A DNA stretch of 64,000 bases from Leeuwenhoekiella sp. MAR_2009_132 (GCF_000687915.1 NZ_JHZY01000002.1:1-64000); one strand, 5' to 3'; positions 46,233-54,185 are shown, counted from the stretch's first letter. Program-made: numbers and translations. Notes: generated by a model not told the origin, from the letters alone.

Positions 46233-46340
46233 GCGTTAGGGATTGAGGCTTTGTTGGAGCTCTTTTTTATGTGCTTTTTTACCACATAAAAAAAGCGACT
46301 GCCAAAAGCCCGACCCAGCTCCTGAGAGCAGGGAACGCCC
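46233..46340 (-). repeat. Dispersed GGGCGTT...AACGC element abutting the trpB stop codon
   Basis: Read on the minus strand it begins GGGCGTTCCC, contains GGGTCGGGCT as in the array after sulP, and ends CAATCCCTAACGC. The outer ends GCGTT and AACGC pair. The middle is different: GGAGCT / AGCTCC arms enclose a perfect 11-bp hairpin (TTTTTTATGTG / CACATAAAAAA at 46262-46291). The element begins at the base next to the trpB stop codon. I read it as a relative of the 44124-45080 array with a variable centre. Confidence 0.8.
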
Positions 46341-47525
46341 TTATGCTAAATCAAAATATTCGATATAGGTGTTGAGGTCTTTATCACCACGACCACTCAA
46401 ATTAATCACAATCACATCATCTTTTTTAAATTTGCGATCGTTAAAAATTGCCAGTGCATGCGAGGTTTCAATTGCCGGGATAATACCTTCTAGTTTACTC
46501 AGTTCTAGACCGGCTTCCATCGCATCTGCGTCAGTAACACTTATAAATTCGCCTCTTCCGCTTCTGAATAAATGTGCGTGCATAGGGCCAACTCCGGGAT
46601 AATCTAGTCCGGCAGAAATAGAGTACGGCTCTGTAATCTGGCCGTCTGCAGTTTGCATCAATAAGGTTTTGCTTCCGTGAATGATACCTTCTTTACCTAA
46701 TGCTGAGGTTGCAGCGCTTTCCCCACTATGAATACCTTTTCCGGCAGCTTCTACAGCAATAATGCCTACTTCAGGATTGTCTAAATAATGGTAATAAATA
46801 CCGGCAGCATTACTACCGCCACCTACGCAAGCCACCACATAGTCCGGGTTTTCGCGACCTTCTTTTTCTAATAACTGTTTTTTTACTTCAGCCGAAATCA
46901 CACTCTGAAAACGAGCAACCATATCGGGATAGGGGTGTGGGCCCACCACGCTACCTATAATATAATGGGTATCTGTAGGATTGTTAATCCAGTCGCGTAT
47001 GGCCTCATTAGTCGCGTCTTTGAGTGTTTTACTGCCAGACTCTGCAGCCACTACGGTTGCGCCCAGCATTTTCATACGCGCAACGTTAGGAGCTTGCCTT
47101 TTAATGTCAACAGCACCCATATATACAATACATTCAAAACCCATAAGCGCACAAACGGTAGCTGTTGCCACACCGTGTTGCCCAGCTCCGGTTTCTGCTA
47201 TAATACGGGTTTTCCCTAAGCGTTTAGCCATAAGAATCTGCCCAATGGTATTGTTTACTTTATGTGCTCCTGTATGGCATAAATCTTCACGCTTTAAATA
47301 GATTTTTGTACCGTATTTTTCTGAAAAACGCTTTGCAAAATAAAGCGGGGTAGGGCGGCCTACATATTCTTTCAGAAGTTCGTTAAACTCTTTTTGAAAA
47401 TCTGGCTCCTGCATTACTTTTATGTAATTCTGGCGCAACTCTTCTACATTAGGATACAGCATTTCTGGGATGTATGCACCTCCAAAATCGCCGTAATAAC
47501 CTTTCTCGTTTACGTTGTAATTCAT
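46341..47525 (-). CDS. trpB: Tryptophan synthase beta chain
   Basis: PLP enzyme that condenses indole with serine to tryptophan. The PLP-binding Lys89 lies in [13 protein letters not shown], and the phosphate cup is [14 protein letters not shown]. The conserved [14 protein letters not shown] and [16 protein letters not shown] motifs are present. The length of 394 residues is standard. It sits 71 bp after trpF, and its stop codon is immediately followed by a dispersed repeat element. Confidence 0.97.
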   Translation of the reverse strand: MNYNVNEKGYYGDFGGAYIPEMLYPNVEELRQNYIKVMQEPDFQKEFNELLKEYVGRPTPLYFAKRFSEKYGTKIYLKREDLCHTGAHKVNNTIGQILMAKRLGKTRIIAETGAGQHGVATATVCALMGFECIVYMGAVDIKRQAPNVARMKMLGATVVAAESGSKTLKDATNEAIRDWINNPTDTHYIIGSVVGPHPYPDMVARFQSVISAEVKKQLLEKEGRENPDYVVACVGGGSNAAGIYYHYLDNPEVGIIAVEAAGKGIHSGESAATSALGKEGIIHGSKTLLMQTADGQITEPYSISAGLDYPGVGPMHAHLFRSGRGEFISVTDADAMEAGLELSKLEGIIPAIETSHALAIFNDRKFKKDDVIVINLSGRGDKDLNTYIEYFDLA

Positions 47526-47596
47526 AGCACTATTTTTTTATAACACCTTTCGATTATCGTTTAGGATAAATCAAAGCGGAGTCGTTTATTGTTTAA

Positions 47597-48337
47597 TTAT
47601 TCTTTTAAAGCTGAAACTAAGTTCTTCAAATCTTCAATATTTTTTAATCCCGGTTCTAGTTCAAATTTGCTGTTTACATCTATCGCATATAGCGGAAGAT
47701 TTAATTGAAGCAACTCTTTTACCGAGTTGATCTCTGCTAAGCCAATACCACCGCTTAATACAAATGGTTTTTGTGACGGGTAAGCTTTTAAAACATTCCA
47801 ATCAAATGTATAGCCGTTTCCACCTTTTTCTTTGCCTTTAGTATCAAATAGAAATTTGTCAACTACGGACTCATAATCTTCTAAAATTGAAAAGTCAAAC
47901 GTATCTTTAATACTGAAAACTTTCCAGAGTTCGATTATATTTCCGGCAGACACCTCGAATGCAGACGGTGGAGCATTTTTTTGCTGATCCTGACTGCGCT
48001 CGATCTGACAGCGTTTTCTCAGTTCCTGGCAATATTCTGGTGATTCGCTACCGTGCAGTTGAATGACGTCTAAATCTAATTGTTGTACTTTTTCTAAAAT
48101 AAAATCAAGTTCTGCATTTACAAAAACGCCCACTTTTTTAATGGCAGCCGGCAATTTTGGTATTTCATTCAAGTCAAAATTCCGTGGACTTTTATCATAA
48201 AATATAAAACCTAAATAGTCGGGTTTGAGCGCTCCCACCTCTAGGGTGTTGGCTTTCATTCCGCAGACTTTAAGCCGCAGCGCAGCAGGCTTCATACAAA
48301 TAGCCGTTTTAGATTTAGGTGCGTTTTTATTTTTCAT
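47597..48337 (-). CDS. trpF: Phosphoribosylanthranilate isomerase with an in-frame insertion
   Basis: It isomerises phosphoribosylanthranilate in tryptophan synthesis. The catalytic-Cys strand KVCGMK is at ~23-28, YLGFIFYDKSPRNF and VIQLHGSESPEYC follow, and LFDTKGKEKGGNGYTFDW and PFVLSGGI form the phosphate site. At 246 residues it is longer than the usual ~205. About 22 residues (110-132, CQIERSQDQQKNAPPSAFEV) lie between a helix and the strand IELWKVFSI and are encoded by a palindromic repeat. The first ~20 residues may also be extra, and the ATG at 48295 is an alternative start. Confidence 0.92.
   Translation of the reverse strand: MKNKNAPKSKTAICMKPAALRLKVCGMKANTLEVGALKPDYLGFIFYDKSPRNFDLNEIPKLPAAIKKVGVFVNAELDFILEKVQQLDLDVIQLHGSESPEYCQELRKRCQIERSQDQQKNAPPSAFEVSAGNIIELWKVFSIKDTFDFSILEDYESVVDKFLFDTKGKEKGGNGYTFDWNVLKAYPSQKPFVLSGGIGLAEINSVKELLQLNLPLYAIDVNSKFELEPGLKNIEDLKNLVSALKE
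47947..48010 (-). repeat. Palindromic element inserted in frame within trpF
   Basis: The arms CAGACACCTCGAATGCAG (47947-47964, plus strand) and the reverse complement of 47994-48011 agree at 12 of 18 positions. The arm GATCGAGCGCAG resembles a dispersed repeat that I recall as common between genes of flavobacteria. The stretch is ~64 bp, keeps the trpF frame open and matches the extra residues of the protein. Confidence 0.7.
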
Positions 48338-48421
48338 TTTATAATTCTTCTAGAAGGGAGATTAACCAGCCCTCTTTCAGCATAGCTGAAACTTCCGATC
48401 CTTGAAAAGATGGGAAACCTT
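48338..48421 (-). other. trpC-trpF intergenic spacer with a perfect small hairpin
   Basis: TTTCAGC-ATA-GCTGAAA at 48375-48391 forms a 7-bp stem; CTTCTAGAAG at 48348 is a 10-bp palindrome. The spacer looks like another dispersed repeat remnant and lacks a T run on either side that would make it a terminator. Confidence 0.5.
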
Positions 48422-49204
48422 TTATTTGAGTTGTTTAATAAAAGCCTCCGCGCTATGGCCGGGATTATCGGTTTTCATAAAGTTTTCTCCTATTAAAAAA
48501 CCTTTATATCCATAGGGTTTCAACTCTTGTATTGCTTCGATGCTGCTAATTCCACTTTCAGAAACTTTTACAAAGTCATCAGGAATCTCAGTAGAAAGCG
48601 TTTTACTGATTTCCAGACTTACTTCAAAAGTTTTAAGATTTCGGTTATTAACGCCCAGCATATCAAGAGAGGGCATAATTGATTTTTGCAACTCTTCCAG
48701 ATTGTGTACTTCTAACAGCACATCAAGGCCTAAGGACTTTGCAAATTCAGAAAGCGATTTAATTTCGCTTTGCGAAAGCACCGCAGCAATTAAGAGAATC
48801 ACATCTGCACCATAGGCTTTAGCTTCTAAAATCTGATATTCATCAACGATAAATTCTTTTCTCAAAAGCGGAAACGAACTTGCAGCTCGTGCGATTACTA
48901 AATCATCAAGCGAGCCGCCAAAATATTTCCCGTCTGTTAAAACACTCATCCCACATACACCTGCCTGCTCATAACCCATCGCGACATCCTGTACATTCAA
49001 ACTGTTATTGATAGTTGCTTTACTGGGAGAACGTCTTTTATGTTCGGCAATAATACCGGTGTTACTAGCTTTTAAAGCAGTTGCAAGCGACGGGCTTTTA
49101 CGCTCAAACAATACCGATTGTTCTAATTGTTTTACCGGAATTAATCCCTTTCTTAAGGCTACTTCCCTGTACTTGTCTGCAATTATTTTATCTAGAATAT
49201 TCAT
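48422..49204 (-). CDS. trpC: Indole-3-glycerol-phosphate synthase
   Basis: Closes the indole ring from carboxyphenylaminodeoxyribulose phosphate. Active-site motifs are GIIAEHKRRSPSKATIN (Lys and Ser-Pro-Ser), LRKEFIVDEYQILEAKAYGAD (quoted in part: RKEFIVDEYQ), GVNNRNLKTFEV and VSESGISS with GFLIGENFM. The length of 260 residues is normal. It follows trpD by 3 bp. Confidence 0.97.
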   Translation of the reverse strand: MNILDKIIADKYREVALRKGLIPVKQLEQSVLFERKSPSLATALKASNTGIIAEHKRRSPSKATINNSLNVQDVAMGYEQAGVCGMSVLTDGKYFGGSLDDLVIARAASSFPLLRKEFIVDEYQILEAKAYGADVILLIAAVLSQSEIKSLSEFAKSLGLDVLLEVHNLEELQKSIMPSLDMLGVNNRNLKTFEVSLEISKTLSTEIPDDFVKVSESGISSIEAIQELKPYGYKGFLIGENFMKTDNPGHSAEAFIKQLK

Positions 49205-49207
49205 TTG

Positions 49208-50200
49208 CTATCTGCTCAATTCAATTAGTTTATTCAGTTTTTCTAAACCTTTTCCGCTTAAAAGCGATTCTTTTGCCAGCTCAAAACCTGCTTTTGGTTC
49301 GAGGTTTCTAACAGTTGCAATGGCCATTCCTGCATTTGCCGATACCACATTATTTTGTGCTTCGGTGCCTTTACCGCTTATGACTTTCTTAAAAATAGCT
49401 GCCGAAGATTCAATACTATCACCTCCGTAGATTTCTTGTTGCGTGATTTGTTTTACTCCAAAATCTTCAGCACTAAGCATACGTTCGCTTGAGTTCCGTA
49501 TCGCTTTTGTATTGCCCGTAAGTGAAATCTCATCGTAGCCGTCTATACTGTGCAGAATCGTAAAATTCTTAGTGGTTTGCTGGTATAAGTAACCGTACAT
49601 TCTGGCCAATTCCAGATTGAAAACGCCTACCAGTTGATTGTCTGGAAAAGCAGGATTTACCATAGGACCCAGCATATTGAAAAAGGTTTTAACACCCAGT
49701 TCACGACGGATGGGTCCTACGTTTTTCATCGCGGGGTGAAATAGGGGAGCGTGCAATACACAAATACCCGCCTCGTCAAGACAGCGTTTTAAAAAGTCTT
49801 TATCACTACTAAATTTAATGCCCAGATGTTCCATCACGTTGCTGCTTCCGCTTACAGAGGAAACTCCGTAATTACCGTGTTTGGTCACATTAATCCCTGC
49901 GCCAGCAGCAACAAACGAAGAAAGGGTAGAAATATTAAAGGTGTCTTTACCATCGCCACCCGTACCACATAAATCAATTGCATTGTAGCCTTCAAAAGGT
50001 ACAGCAATACACAAATCTAAAAGGGCGTCTCTAAAACCGGCAAGCTCCTCTACGGTAATACTACGCATCATATAAACGGTTATGAATGCCGCAATCTGAC
50101 TGGTATTGTATTTGCCTTCAGATATGTTTACCAGAACCTCACGCGCCTCCTCCTTACTTAACTGATCGTGATTTATAAGTCTGTTTAAAATAGTTTTCAT
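49208..50200 (-). CDS. trpD: Anthranilate phosphoribosyltransferase
   Basis: Transfers the phosphoribosyl group of PRPP to anthranilate. The signature DLCGTGGDGKDTFNIST and the following VTKHGNYGVSSVSGSSNVME cover PRPP and anthranilate binding; RRELGVKTFFNMLGPMVNPA follows. The length of 330 residues is normal and no trpG fusion is present. Unusually for this genome a strong Shine-Dalgarno-like AGGAGG lies 4 bp before the ATG; it belongs to a dispersed repeat in the trpG-trpD spacer. Confidence 0.97.
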   Translation of the reverse strand: MKTILNRLINHDQLSKEEAREVLVNISEGKYNTSQIAAFITVYMMRSITVEELAGFRDALLDLCIAVPFEGYNAIDLCGTGGDGKDTFNISTLSSFVAAGAGINVTKHGNYGVSSVSGSSNVMEHLGIKFSSDKDFLKRCLDEAGICVLHAPLFHPAMKNVGPIRRELGVKTFFNMLGPMVNPAFPDNQLVGVFNLELARMYGYLYQQTTKNFTILHSIDGYDEISLTGNTKAIRNSSERMLSAEDFGVKQITQQEIYGGDSIESSAAIFKKVISGKGTEAQNNVVSANAGMAIATVRNLEPKAGFELAKESLLSGKGLEKLNKLIELSR

Positions 50201-50204
50201 TGTC

Positions 50205-50295
50205 CTCCTCTAGCTCCCCTAAATGGGGAGTATTAATATTTAAATTTAGGTAAAAGAAACCCCTGTTTCCCCTTTGGGAGTTAGGGAGCTGTTAC
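50205..50295 (-). repeat. CTCCC/GGGAG palindromic element spanning the trpG end and trpD leader
   Basis: Read on the minus strand, AGCTCCCTAACTCCC with AAAGGGGAAACAGGGG is followed 30 bp later by a perfect CTCCCC-ATTTA-GGGGAG hairpin and AGAGGAGGA. The left part provides the last codons (GCT CCC) and the TAA stop of trpG; the right part provides AGGAGG ahead of trpD. Confidence 0.7.
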
Positions 50296-50862
50296 CCAAT
50301 TTTTAATCATTTTCTTGCCTTCCGGAGTTAATACAGACTCCGGGTGAAATTGTACCCCACGCACATCATACCTTCTATGACGCAGCGACATAATCTGCCC
50401 ATTAACATCTACAGAAGTGATCTCTAACTCTTCCGGAAAACCTTGAGGAGCAACCACCCACGAGTGGTATCTGCCTATTTCAAAATTTTCAGAGATATCT
50501 TTAAAAAGGGGTTCATCTGCAACCAGTTGTTTTGCTGAAGTGGCTACTCCGTGAAATACCTGATCAAGATTTATAAGGCTTCCGCCAAAAACTTCACCAA
50601 TAGCTTGTTGCCCCAAACACACACCCAGCATACTTTTGCTAGCAGCATATTCCTTAATAATTGCTTTTAAAAGTCCGGCTTCGTCGGGAATACCGGGACC
50701 GGGTGAAAGCAGAATTTTATCGTAGTGTGCAACCTCTTCGATAGTAAGTTGGTCGTTGCGTTTAACAGTAACTTTGCAGTCTAAATCTTCTAAATAATGC
50801 ACCAGATTGTAAACAAAACTGTCGTAATTATCGATGACTAAAACGTGTATTGGCTTCGCCAT
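50281..50862 (-). CDS. trpG: Anthranilate synthase component II (glutamine amidotransferase)
   Basis: Supplies ammonia from glutamine to TrpE. Catalytic Cys82 lies in LGVCLGQQAIGEVFGG, and His/Glu in GVQFHPESVLTPEG near the C-terminus. LVIDNYDSFVYNLVHYLE and LSPGPGIPDEAG are conserved. The length of 193 residues is normal. The last two codons and the stop are part of a dispersed repeat, so the extreme C-terminus has probably been replaced. 40 bp separate it from trpE. Confidence 0.97.
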   Translation of the reverse strand: MAKPIHVLVIDNYDSFVYNLVHYLEDLDCKVTVKRNDQLTIEEVAHYDKILLSPGPGIPDEAGLLKAIIKEYAASKSMLGVCLGQQAIGEVFGGSLINLDQVFHGVATSAKQLVADEPLFKDISENFEIGRYHSWVVAPQGFPEELEITSVDVNGQIMSLRHRRYDVRGVQFHPESVLTPEGKKMIKNWVTAP

Positions 50863-50902
50863 TATTTTATGTATTGATACTAATTAATCTTTACTCTTAG
50901 GT

Positions 50903-52300
50903 TTAAATTTCTTCAGCAAGTTTGAGTGCCTTAGTAAGTGCACCCAGCTTATTGTAGACTTCTTCCAGTTCTTTTTCAGGAACACTGTCACTTACGACAC
51001 CGGCACCAGCCTGATAATGTAATTGGTGATTTTTACTTAAGAAGGAACGTATGATGATTGCGTGATTAAAGTTTCCGTTGAAATCCATAAAACCTATAGC
51101 GCCACCGTAAAAGTCGCGGTTTACCGTCTCGTATTTTTCAAGGAGCTTCATCGCATTGTGTTTAGGAGCACCGCTTAAGGTACCTGCCGGAAAGGTATCT
51201 GCAACCACACGCATTGTAGAAGTTTCGGGATGTTTAGTGCCTGTTACTTTACTAACCAGGTGAATCACGTGAGAGAAAAATTGAACTTCGCGATAGGTCT
51301 CTACCTGCACATTGCTGCCATTACGGCTTAGATCGTTACGCGCCAGATCTACGAGCATTACGTGCTCGCTATTTTCTTTGGCATCTTCAGATAATTTTTT
51401 GGCTAAAGCGGCATCCTGCTCATCATTACCGGTGCGTTTAAACGTACCTGCAATGGGATGAATTTCGGCTTTACCGTCCTGCACAATAAGTTGGGCTTCA
51501 GGTGAACTGCCAAATATTTTAAAATTACCGTAATCAAAATAGAACAAGTATGGCGAAGGGTTTACGCTGCGCAAGCTTCGGTAGACATTAAATTCGTCTC
51601 CACTAAATGCCTGCGAAAAACGCTTTGAAGGTACAATCTGAAAAACATCACCTCGTTGACAATGCTTTTTACACGTACTCACTAAGTCTTTAAATTCTTC
51701 ATCTGTAGAAAGCGATTTACGCTCGCCCTCAAGTTTAAAACTATATTCAGCGAAACTCTTTATTTTAAGTAATTGAGCGATTTCGTCCAGATTATTCTCT
51801 TCGGAATAAGTGTGCGAAAAAATATGCGCTTCATTGTTGAAGTGATTTATGGCAATTATGTTTTGATAAACCGCATAGTAAATATCAGGAACCTGTAATG
51901 CGCCTTCTTTTTTAGAAACCTGTACATTTTCAAAATAGCGCACCGCATCATAACTCATATAGCCAAAAAGCCCATTTTGAATAAATTTCTGCTCGTTAGT
52001 TTCCGTTTCAAATTTCTTAGCAAAAGCTTCGATAATACCTACCACATCGGTTTCTGATGTGATGGGTGTTTCGTTTGTAGTTCCGTCAGGAAAAACTTCT
52101 TTGACCCGTTCATTCTGAATGGTGATAGATGCAATAGGTTTGCAACAGATATAGCTAAACGTATTATCGTTTGCACGGTAATCACTACTCTCCAGCAATA
52201 AACTATTGGGAAATTTATCACGCAATCTTAAATACACCGAAACCGGAGTAATGGTGTCTGCGAGTATTTTTTTACTAAAAGTCTTTAACGTGTACTTCAT
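50903..52300 (-). CDS. trpE: Anthranilate synthase component I
   Basis: Converts chorismate to anthranilate; first committed enzyme of tryptophan synthesis, normally feedback-inhibited by tryptophan through an N-terminal LLESS motif, seen here as SLLLESSDYRAN (~34-45). Chorismate-site motifs are IHPIAGTFKRTG, MLVDLARNDLSRNG and TFPAGTLSGAPKH. The length of 465 residues is normal. It is the first enzyme gene of the operon and follows the attenuator, its ATG being 25 bp past the terminator. Confidence 0.97.
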   Translation of the reverse strand: MKYTLKTFSKKILADTITPVSVYLRLRDKFPNSLLLESSDYRANDNTFSYICCKPIASITIQNERVKEVFPDGTTNETPITSETDVVGIIEAFAKKFETETNEQKFIQNGLFGYMSYDAVRYFENVQVSKKEGALQVPDIYYAVYQNIIAINHFNNEAHIFSHTYSEENNLDEIAQLLKIKSFAEYSFKLEGERKSLSTDEEFKDLVSTCKKHCQRGDVFQIVPSKRFSQAFSGDEFNVYRSLRSVNPSPYLFYFDYGNFKIFGSSPEAQLIVQDGKAEIHPIAGTFKRTGNDEQDAALAKKLSEDAKENSEHVMLVDLARNDLSRNGSNVQVETYREVQFFSHVIHLVSKVTGTKHPETSTMRVVADTFPAGTLSGAPKHNAMKLLEKYETVNRDFYGGAIGFMDFNGNFNHAIIIRSFLSKNHQLHYQAGAGVVSDSVPEKELEEVYNKLGALTKALKLAEEI

Positions 52301-52324
52301 TTTTTAGGATACTATGCTACTAAC

Positions 52325-52357
52325 AAAAAAGGCCTGTCGTGAGACAGGCCTTTTTTT
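52325..52357 (-). terminator. trp attenuator terminator
   Basis: On the minus strand GGCCTGTC-TCAC-GACAGGCC is flanked by A and T runs, 35 bp after the leader-peptide stop codon and 25 bp before trpE. Confidence 0.92.
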
Positions 52358-52391
52358 ATTTGAATATTAAATACAAGGTTGCTTCACGACG

Positions 52392-52439
52392 TTACTGTTG
52401 CGAGATCCACCACCAGATATTTACTGTTTTGTTTTTCAT
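52392..52439 (-). CDS. trpL: trp operon leader peptide
   Basis: ATG at 52439 to TAA at 52392 encodes MKNKTVNIWWWISQQ, with tryptophan at positions 9-11. A Trp-Trp-Trp run in a 15-residue frame just before a terminator and trpE is the diagnostic layout of ribosome-mediated attenuation, known best from enterobacteria. It starts 9 bp after the -7 box, so the message has a very short 5' end. Confidence 0.88.
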   Translation of the reverse strand: MKNKTVNIWWWISQQ

Positions 52440-52448
52440 AATGAGCAT

Positions 52449-52480
52449 CAAAGATAAAAATAGAATACTCAGTTAGCAAA
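52449..52480 (-). promoter_or_regulatory. Promoter of the trp operon
   Basis: -7 box TATCTTTG at 52449-52456 and a -33 TTTG at 52477-52480, separated by 20 bp, in good agreement with the Bacteroidota primary sigma factor consensus. Confidence 0.75.
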
Positions 52481-52506
52481 CAAATTTTAGAATTACTTTT
52501 AAAAAA

Positions 52507-53073
52507 TTACAGTGTTAATTTTATATCTAAGGTAAAATCATCATAAATCGCTTTATCTCCTAGGTTGTCAAAGAAACTACCTGAGCCATAACGCACACCA
52601 TATTTAGTACGGTCTATAGTTAATACTGTACTTAAGGTGTTACCCACTTTTACTAAATCAAAAGTTACTGGCGCTGTGGTATCTTTAATCGTTAAATCTC
52701 CTGTTACCGTATAGGTATTTCCTTTTTTTACTGCCTTAGTAATTACTAATTTAGCTGAAGGAAATTTTTCTACGCCAAAAAAGTCATCACTCTTTAGGTG
52801 ACCTTCTAATTGACCTTTGCTGTCTCCTTCTAAATCTGTTACGTTGATGCTAGACATATCAATTACAAATTCACCACCGGTTATTGCATCGCCTTCCATT
52901 TGAAAAAAGCCGTCTTTTAACTGAATTGTTCCTTCGTGTTTGCCGGTTACTTTTTTACCTTCCCAGGAAATAGAGCTGCTTTTAACGCTTACTTTCTCAA
53001 TAATTTCAGAAGTAAATGATGCTGCTGAAACGCCAACAGCTAAAATAAGAATTGATTTAATTGTAGTTTTCAT
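52507..53073 (-). CDS. YceI-family periplasmic protein
   Basis: It has 188 residues with an N-terminal export signal (MKTTIKSILILAVGVSAASF). The lipocalin-like YceI fold is indicated by SSISWEGKKVTGKHEGTIQL, the LKSDDFFGVEKFPSAKLVIT motif and LTIKDTTAPVTFDL. The family binds isoprenoid or amphiphilic ligands; the specific ligand is unknown. It lies 20 bp after the nitroreductase gene, and the three-gene run MarR-nitroreductase-YceI is likely one operon. No separate terminator was seen between its stop and the trp promoter. Confidence 0.92.
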   Translation of the reverse strand: MKTTIKSILILAVGVSAASFTSEIIEKVSVKSSSISWEGKKVTGKHEGTIQLKDGFFQMEGDAITGGEFVIDMSSINVTDLEGDSKGQLEGHLKSDDFFGVEKFPSAKLVITKAVKKGNTYTVTGDLTIKDTTAPVTFDLVKVGNTLSTVLTIDRTKYGVRYGSGSFFDNLGDKAIYDDFTLDIKLTL

Positions 53074-53093
53074 AGTGTGTTTTAATTTAAAAT

Positions 53094-53726
53094 TTAAATA
53101 GTTGTGAATAGTTCGTCTTGAGGACGTCTAACTTTTTTACCGTGTTGGTATTTATCGTCTTCGCTACGGTAGCCTACAGCCACCACAGCTATAGCGTGTA
53201 GCTTATCTTTTTTAAGATCTAAGATTTCATCAAATTTTGAAGCATCAAATCCTTCCATCGGGCAGGCGTCAATTTTGTGTATAGCGGCAGCGCTAAGTAA
53301 GTTGCCTATTGCAATATAAGTTTGACGAGCAGTCCAGCCGGCTTTTGCTTCTTGTGGAAGTGGTAAAAGGCTCCCTTTCATCATGTTAGCATAATCTTCC
53401 ATGCTGCCGGTTTCTAAACCTTGTATGCGCTCTGCGTGTGTGATATAGCTGTCAACAAGTTCAGGACCAAAATCTGTTTGATGTGCAAACACAAAAATTT
53501 CTGAGGCATCTGTAAATTGAGACTGATTGTAACCGGCTTCTTTAAATTGTGCCTTTACTTTTTCGTCTTGAACCACAAGAATTTTATACGGCTGCAAACC
53601 GTAAGATGATGCAGAAAGTTGAACAGCTTCTTTTAAAATTTCTAAATCTTCAGCGCTTACTTTTTTAGAAGCGTCAAATTTTTTGGTGGCATAGCGCCAG
53701 TTTAAATCATCGATATACTTACTCAT
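53094..53726 (-). CDS. NAD(P)H-dependent nitroreductase-family oxidoreductase
   Basis: It has 210 residues. The flavin-binding fold is indicated by RYATKKFDASKKVSAEDLEI, LSASSYGLQPYKILVVQDEK, and the late segments YIAIGNLLSAAAIHKIDACPMEGFD (quoted in part: LLSAAAIHKIDACPMEGFD) and LHAIAVVAVGYRSEDD. The family reduces nitroaromatics, quinones or flavins with FMN. It overlaps the MarR gene by 8 bp and is probably controlled by it, giving a redox- or quinone-responsive unit. Confidence 0.92.
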   Translation of the reverse strand: MSKYIDDLNWRYATKKFDASKKVSAEDLEILKEAVQLSASSYGLQPYKILVVQDEKVKAQFKEAGYNQSQFTDASEIFVFAHQTDFGPELVDSYITHAERIQGLETGSMEDYANMMKGSLLPLPQEAKAGWTARQTYIAIGNLLSAAAIHKIDACPMEGFDASKFDEILDLKKDKLHAIAVVAVGYRSEDDKYQHGKKVRRPQDELFTTI

Positions 53727-54177
53727 CTATTTTTAATTTATTTAAAAGGTTATTTAAAGTTTCTAATGCTTCGGTATTAAAATTTTCAAGTGTTAGGGTA
53801 TTGAAATTTTTCGTAATCGGATCCAGTTCTTTTAACAGGTTTAAACCATCTGGGGTAATTTCGATCTCCACTTTTCTACGATTCTCAGGGCAGGTTTGTC
53901 TCTTAACCAGGTTCTTAACAATAAGTTTATCTACCAGTCGAGTTGTGTTGCTGTTTCGGTCTATCATGCGTTCCTGAATGCAAGCCAGACTTGCGGGTTT
54001 GCCTTTTTGACCTCTTAAGATGCGTAATACATTAAATTGAGGGTTACTTAGGTCGTGTTCCTTAAGTAGTGCGTTAAGTTTTTCTTCAATTAACCGTGAA
54101 GTGTAATGCAGATTGATAAGCGTTTTTGAAGCTAAATCTGTATTACTGGTAATTTTTAAATCTTCTTCAATTCTCAT
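53719..54177 (-). CDS. MarR-family transcriptional regulator
   Basis: It has 152 residues. The winged helix-turn-helix is seen in LSNPQFNVLRILRGQ, PASLACIQERMIDRNSNTTR and the wing VKRQTCPENRRKVEIEITPDG (quoted in part: RQTCPENRRKVEIEI). It leads the unit with the nitroreductase (8-bp overlap) and YceI genes. A perfect -7 box and a TACAA-TTG-TTGTA palindrome lie between promoter and start, the usual place for an autorepressor site. A single Cys in the wing may or may not be a sensor. Confidence 0.93.
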   Translation of the reverse strand: MRIEEDLKITSNTDLASKTLINLHYTSRLIEEKLNALLKEHDLSNPQFNVLRILRGQKGKPASLACIQERMIDRNSNTTRLVDKLIVKNLVKRQTCPENRRKVEIEITPDGLNLLKELDPITKNFNTLTLENFNTEALETLNNLLNKLKIDE

Positions 54178-54185
54178 TATGTATG

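Larger units (their letters stand above)
52325..52456 (-). promoter_or_regulatory. trp operon attenuator: promoter, Trp-rich leader peptide, antiterminator arm and terminator
   Basis: In transcription order: the -7 box TATCTTTG (52456-52449), a 15-codon leader peptide with three Trp codons in a row (52439-52392), GUCGUGA (52390-52384), then the terminator (52357-52325). GUCGUGA pairs perfectly over 7 bp with UCACGAC of the terminator loop and 3' arm (52342-52336). It could therefore act as the antiterminator when a ribosome stalls on the Trp codons. I did not find a clear partner for GUCGUGA upstream, so the 1:2 pairing of the classical model is unproven. Confidence 0.85.

Noticed and set aside
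46262..46291. Terminator between trpB and trpA
   Set aside because: The hairpin has A/T-rich arms and is part of a larger dispersed element; a full stop here would cut off trpA, so I class it as repeat structure, possibly with partial effect.
46369..47301. Plus-strand frames of 77-106 codons opposite trpB
   Set aside because: They are shadows of a strongly conserved gene on the other strand.
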